Shown piece by piece: positions 60,294-64,000 of a stretch of 64,000 nucleotides of DNA (positions are counted from its first letter, which is position 1; each line of letters opens with the position of its first letter). A program made the position numbers and the translations under genes. The notes below the pieces were generated by a model. The model did no database searches and was not told the origin of the DNA. It saw only the letters and a list, made by a program, of their open reading frames with translations. The DNA is from Rhizobiales bacterium UBA1912 (lineage in GTDB: Bacteria > Pseudomonadota > Alphaproteobacteria > Rhizobiales > Devosiaceae): the NCBI GenBank assembly GCA_002337455.1, contig DDGC01000027.1:1-64000 (forward strand), in the 5' to 3' direction.

Positions 60294-61831
60294 TTCGATT
60301 CTGGAGCCTTGAATCCGATCCCGCCGGGCAGGGGCGCCTTTCAGGCGCCAAGCCTGTTGCGGTGCTAGACATCGGCTCGAACTCTGTACGACTAGTCGTC
60401 TATGAGCGTCTGACGCGTGCCCTGACCGTGCTCTACAATGAGAAGTCGTCCAGCACACTCGGACGAGGGGTCGCGGCAACGGGGCGGTTGGCTGAGACCT
60501 CGATGGCCAGCGCCCTCAAGGCAATCCGGCGGTTTGCGCTTGTCTGCCGCCTGACCGAAGTCGGCGATATCTACGCCATTGCGACGTCAGCAACCCGCGA
60601 GGCCGAAAACGGGCCGGAATTTGCGCGGGCCGTCGAAGACATTATCGGTGTGCCGGTGCGCGTGCTCAGTGGCGTCGAGGAGGCCCATTACGCGGCCCTG
60701 GGGTTGGTGTCGGGCATGCCCGGGTTTATGGGGGTCGTGGGCGATCTGGGCGGCGGGAGCCTGGAACTGGCCATGGTGGATGGTGGACACGATACCGGTG
60801 GGGAAACCCACGAACTCGGGGTTATCCGCCTCCAGGATGATACGCAGATGACCCCGAGCAAGGCGTCGGGGATTATCAACGAGCGCCTCAAAGCTTCGAA
60901 GTTGCTCGAGCGCGGGAAATACAGGAGCTTTGCAGCCATCGGCGGGACATGGCGCGCTCTGGCCAAGCTGCATCAAGCCCGATGCAGCTATCCTCTGCAC
61001 ATGGTGCAGGACTACGTCGTTCGCACGGCCGACATCCTGCCGCTGTGCGATGCCCTGATCGAGGGCAATGGCGACAGGAAGCTGGTCAAGGGCATCGAAA
61101 CTGTCTCGGGTTCGCGGAAGGAACTTCTGCCGTACGGCGCTGCCGTCCTGGCTGAAGTGTTGCGGACCGGCGAGTTCGACGAAGTCGTCTTTTCGGCCCA
61201 GGGCGTTCGCGAAGGCTATTTGTACGATAGGCTCGCTGACGACGACAAGGGAATCGATCCTTTGCTGCAGGCGGCGGAGGAAATCTCGACGCTGCGCTCA
61301 CGGGCGCCGGAATTTTCCGGCGACCTTATTGATGGCAGCGGCGCGTTGTTCAATCTCATCGGTGTCGAGGAAACCACTGATGAAGAAAGATTGCGCAAAG
61401 CGGCTTGCTACATTTCCGACATCGGTTGGCGAGCGCATCCTGACTATCGAGGGGAACAGAGCATCCAGATGGTGGCCTTTTCCGACATTGTCGGGATCAG
61501 CCATGCCGGTCGGGCCTTCCTCGCTCAGACCCTTGCGTTTCGCTACATGGGTTTCAAGCAAAAGAGCACAAATGCCAAATTGCTTGAACTCGCAGGCAAG
61601 GATCTCAGCCCGAGGGCGCGGCTGATCGCTGCCTATTTCCGGGTCGCTTATCCTCTGGCGGCAGCCATGCCGGGCATTCTGCCGCGCACCCGGTTCTCGG
61701 TGGATGGCAAGATCCTGGAGTTGCACCTGCCGTCCGATCTGGCGTTTCTGGACGGCGACAGGATGCGCGGGCGCCAACGCCAACTGGCCACCGAGGCGGG
61801 GTTCAAGGACGGTACAATAAGGGTCGATTGA
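60290..61831 (+). CDS. ppx: exopolyphosphatase
   Basis: Ppx/GppA enzymes release phosphate from polyphosphate ends. The 513-residue product has AVLDIGSNSVRLVVYE, GDLGGGSLELAMV and the long C-terminal HD-like and tail region, longer than GppA. The start is TTG 60290, overlapping the ppk stop by four bases (TTGA). It is convergent with rnd, with a three-base gap and no terminator. Confidence 0.94.
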   Translation: MIRFWSLESDPAGQGRLSGAKPVAVLDIGSNSVRLVVYERLTRALTVLYNEKSSSTLGRGVAATGRLAETSMASALKAIRRFALVCRLTEVGDIYAIATSATREAENGPEFARAVEDIIGVPVRVLSGVEEAHYAALGLVSGMPGFMGVVGDLGGGSLELAMVDGGHDTGGETHELGVIRLQDDTQMTPSKASGIINERLKASKLLERGKYRSFAAIGGTWRALAKLHQARCSYPLHMVQDYVVRTADILPLCDALIEGNGDRKLVKGIETVSGSRKELLPYGAAVLAEVLRTGEFDEVVFSAQGVREGYLYDRLADDDKGIDPLLQAAEEISTLRSRAPEFSGDLIDGSGALFNLIGVEETTDEERLRKAACYISDIGWRAHPDYRGEQSIQMVAFSDIVGISHAGRAFLAQTLAFRYMGFKQKSTNAKLLELAGKDLSPRARLIAAYFRVAYPLAAAMPGILPRTRFSVDGKILELHLPSDLAFLDGDRMRGRQRQLATEAGFKDGTIRVD

Positions 61832-61834
61832 CCC

Positions 61835-62995
61835 TTATTCGCCCAGTTCCACGGACACTTCGACCACGCCCTTGCGAGTCGCGGCCAGTGCCATGCGCCC
61901 GTGTTTGATCGCCAGGGCTTTTTCGCCGAACAGCTTGCGGCGCCAGCCCTTAAGGGCAGGGACGTCTGCGTTGTCATCGAGCACGATGGCGTCGATGTCG
62001 TCGGAACTGGCGATGATGCGGGTTGCCACGCCGTTGGCATCGGCGACGGCCTTCAGCCAGACTCGAAGCAGGTCACCGACAGCACCCTTGGGTGACGGGC
62101 CCCGTGGACGTTCGGCAATCTTGGGAAGGCTCGATTTGTCTGCCGCTTCCACCGATTTGATGATGGCGATTACTTCTGCCGCGGCAGATGACCGGCCGTA
62201 ACCACGCGGTACGGCGCGAAGCTTTTCAAAGGCATCGGGCGTCGTGGGGCGCTGTATGGCCAGTTCGGCGATGGCGTCGTCTTTGAGTATACGACCGCGC
62301 GGCTGGTCGTTCTCCTGCGCTCGCCGTTCGCGCCAGGCGGCAATAGCCTGAAGGGCGGCCAGATCGCGGGGCTTGTTGACCCGGGCCTTTACCCGCTTCC
62401 ATGCGACTTCGGGCTGAATGACGTAAGTGTCGACACTTTCCAGGATGGCCATTTCGTCGGCGACCCAGGCGCCGCGGCGCGTCTTTTCGATTTCGCTGCG
62501 CAGTTGTGCATAGATATCGCGAAGATGAGTGACGTCGGCCAGAGCGTAATTGAGCTGCTTTTCGGTCAGTGGGCGATGCGACCAGTCCGTAAAGCGCGAA
62601 CTCTTGTCGATCTGTTCGCCGACCACTGAGCGCACGAGATTGTCATAGGACACCGAATCGCCGTGACCACAGACGCTGGCGGCCACTTGGGTATCAAAAA
62701 TCGGGTGGGGGACGACGCCGAACAGCTTTACGAAGATTTCGATGTCCTGCCTTGCCGCATGGAACACCTTTGTCACATGTCGGTCCGCAAGAAGTTCGGC
62801 GAACGGCGCCAGATCGATGTCGTCGGCAAGGGGGTCGATGATGACCGCCCTGTCGGTGGTGGCAGCCTGGATGAGGCAGAGCTTTGGCCAATATGTCGTT
62901 TCGCGCAAGAATTCGGTGTCGACGGTCACGAAATCATAGGTCGCAGCGTCCTTGCAGAACGCTTCCAGCGCCCGCGTCGAAGTGATGACCTGCAT
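61835..62995 (-). CDS. rnd: ribonuclease D
   Basis: RNase D trims tRNA 3' ends as a DEDD exonuclease. The 386-residue product from ATG 62995 has VTVDTEFLRE (D26, E28), AADRAVII-like metal-site region, VFHAARQDIEIF and an HRDC domain (about 205-290). The longer upstream frame is rejected because the family starts near MQVITSTRAL. It is divergent from aspS. Confidence 0.94.
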   Translation of the reverse strand: MQVITSTRALEAFCKDAATYDFVTVDTEFLRETTYWPKLCLIQAATTDRAVIIDPLADDIDLAPFAELLADRHVTKVFHAARQDIEIFVKLFGVVPHPIFDTQVAASVCGHGDSVSYDNLVRSVVGEQIDKSSRFTDWSHRPLTEKQLNYALADVTHLRDIYAQLRSEIEKTRRGAWVADEMAILESVDTYVIQPEVAWKRVKARVNKPRDLAALQAIAAWRERRAQENDQPRGRILKDDAIAELAIQRPTTPDAFEKLRAVPRGYGRSSAAAEVIAIIKSVEAADKSSLPKIAERPRGPSPKGAVGDLLRVWLKAVADANGVATRIIASSDDIDAIVLDDNADVPALKGWRRKLFGEKALAIKHGRMALAATRKGVVEVSVELGE

Positions 62996-63078
62996 TGAGT
63001 CGGTATCCAGTTCTAAAATAATGGGATGTCTGTTATCAGCATTGTTGTCCCATCGCAAAGTGCTATGGCGCATCGTGC

Positions 63079-63107
63079 TTGACATTGGGCACGTCACATG
63101 CGCTTTT
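63079..63107 (+). promoter_or_regulatory. candidate aspS promoter
   Basis: TTGACA (63079-63084) is a perfect -35 match preceded by GC, but the -10 position around 63102-63107 reads GCTTTT, a poor match. It lies 70 bases before aspS. Provisional. Confidence 0.35.
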
Positions 63108-63148
63108 CCGGCACAAATTCCCACTCCGTTCTCGAAAGACTTGTTGTG

Positions 63149-64000
63149 ATGCATCGCTATCGTTCGCACACCTGCGCCCAACTCAAAAAGGCAGATGTCG
63201 GCTCGACCGCCCGGCTGTCAGGATGGGTGCATCGCATTCGAGATCATGGAGGATTGCTGTTTATCGACCTGCGTGACCATTACGGGCTGACCCAGTGTGT
63301 GATCGATCCGGATTCGCCCGCTTTCAAGCTGGTAGAAAGCGTCCGGGCCGAATGGGTTATCCGGGTCGATGGTGAGGTCAAGGCGCGCACGCCCGAAACC
63401 ACCAACAAGAACCTGCCGACAGGCGAGGTCGAAGTTTTCATTCGCGATATCGAAGTGTTGAGCAAGTCGGCAGAACTGCCGCTGCCCGTGTTCGGCGAAC
63501 CTGAATATCCCGAGGATATCCGGCTGCGGTATCGTTTTATCGATCTGCGCCGTGAAACGTTGCACGCCAACATCGTCAAGCGCACCAGGATCATTTCGGC
63601 GATGCGCAGTCGCATGTCCGACATCGGGTTCAGTGAATATTCCACGCCCATACTGACGGCCTCGTCGCCGGAAGGGGCTCGCGACTTTCTCGTACCCAGC
63701 CGCATCCATCCGGGTAAATTCTTCGCGCTGCCGCAAGCGCCCCAGCAGTATAAGCAGCTGCTGATGGTGGCCGGGTTCGATCGCTATTTCCAGATCGCGC
63801 CGTGCTTCCGTGATGAGGACCCGCGCGCCGATCGTCTGCCGGGGGAATTCTACCAGCTCGACGTGGAAATGAGCTTTGTGACCCAGGAAGAAGTCTGGGA
63901 CACGATGGAGCCAGTTATCCGCGGCGTGTTTGAGGAATTTGCCGAAGGCAAAAAGGTTACTCAGGAATTCCCGCGTATCCCGTACGATGTGGCGATCCGC
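63149..64000 (+). CDS. aspS: aspartate--tRNA ligase (partial, truncated by window end)
   Basis: Class II aminoacyl-tRNA synthetase that charges tRNA(Asp) and, in organisms with GatCAB and no AsnRS, possibly tRNA(Asn). The first 284 codons are present: ATG 63149, the OB-fold anticodon domain (ARLSGWVHRIRDHGGLLFIDLRDHYG), then motif 1 and motif 2 (FRDEDPRADRLPGEFYQLD). The rest lies beyond 64000. The two gatCAB parts nearby suggest it may be non-discriminating, an inference from context. Confidence 0.96.
   Translation, partial: MHRYRSHTCAQLKKADVGSTARLSGWVHRIRDHGGLLFIDLRDHYGLTQCVIDPDSPAFKLVESVRAEWVIRVDGEVKARTPETTNKNLPTGEVEVFIRDIEVLSKSAELPLPVFGEPEYPEDIRLRYRFIDLRRETLHANIVKRTRIISAMRSRMSDIGFSEYSTPILTASSPEGARDFLVPSRIHPGKFFALPQAPQQYKQLLMVAGFDRYFQIAPCFRDEDPRADRLPGEFYQLDVEMSFVTQEEVWDTMEPVIRGVFEEFAEGKKVTQEFPRIPYDVAIR

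Overview
The window is chromosomal DNA of an alphaproteobacterium. The evidence is gene content and order: an rpsM-rpsK-rpoA-rplQ ribosomal block; MipZ, DivK and PleD (cell-cycle proteins of this class); an ATP12-type F1 chaperone; HdaA; the cluster pyrB-pyrC-plsY-dprA-topA-rnr-rpmG; and purMN followed by an AI-2E exporter, hdaA, ppk, ppx, rnd and aspS. High GC and this synteny suit Hyphomicrobiales (Rhizobiales). Devosiaceae is my best guess, but it is inferred and not proven. No phage, insertion sequence, plasmid gene or CRISPR array is visible, so this is mostly core genome.

Layout. 1-2.7 kb: end of the ribosomal protein/RNA polymerase alpha operon with a strong terminator. 2.7-4.4 kb: ornithine decarboxylase-type enzyme and a coupled P-loop kinase-like gene, behind a hairpin leader. 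4.6-8.5 kb: rarA, an RluC-type pseudouridine synthase, a HAD phosphatase and ATP12; the last three are translationally coupled. 8.5-11.5 kb (minus): rimO-folP-folB-folK. 11.7-15.8 kb: DUF4282 protein, lipB, a lone FliN-like domain, tRNA-Leu(GAG), L,D-transpeptidase lipoprotein, 3-methyladenine glycosylase and a membrane diguanylate cyclase. 16-20.9 kb: mgtE, an undescribed 33-residue membrane peptide, DUF1489, PRC-barrel, mipZ, an SDR and a small unknown. 20.9-25.7 kb: D,D-carboxypeptidase, clpS-clpA. 25.7-30.2 kb (minus): HIT protein and the chain DUF3572-dinB-ridA-GDPD-FemAB-like. 30.2-32 kb: divK-pleD. 32.1-32.35 kb: an intergenic region with several strong hairpins, a candidate structured RNA. 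32.4-42.2 kb (minus): pyrB-pyrC-like-plsY-dprA-topA-rnr-DUF983-rpmG. 42.3-45.1 kb: a small membrane-protein/NmrA operon and a divergent AraC regulator. 45.1-49.7 kb: ruvX, a degenerate metallo-hydrolase-like protein, gatC-GNAT-gatA-pentapeptide protein and a small unknown. 49.7-50.3 kb: non-coding, with a long palindromic repeat. 50.3-54.4 kb: YjhX-like protein, chorismate mutase, GNAT, gatB, a tiny proline-rich protein and an EamA exporter. 54.5-64 kb: purMN, AI-2E exporter, hdaA, ppk, ppx, rnd and the start of aspS, cut by the window end.

Working together: GatC, GatA and GatB make the amidotransferase that completes Gln-tRNA and/or Asn-tRNA. ClpS feeds N-degron substrates to ClpA. DivK and PleD act in polar cell-cycle signalling, and PleD makes c-di-GMP. 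Ppk and Ppx set polyphosphate levels. HdaA restrains DnaA. PyrB with an apparently metal-site-deficient PyrC-like partner resembles the PyrB/PyrC' assemblies. The most novel items are the structured intergenic RNA candidate at 32.15-32.35 kb, the small-membrane-peptide cistron at 17.59 kb with an occluded ribosome-binding site, the hairpin leader of the decarboxylase, the 63-residue protein that is 46% proline, and several conserved proteins with altered active-site motifs. I did not find a multi-gene system that is clearly undescribed.
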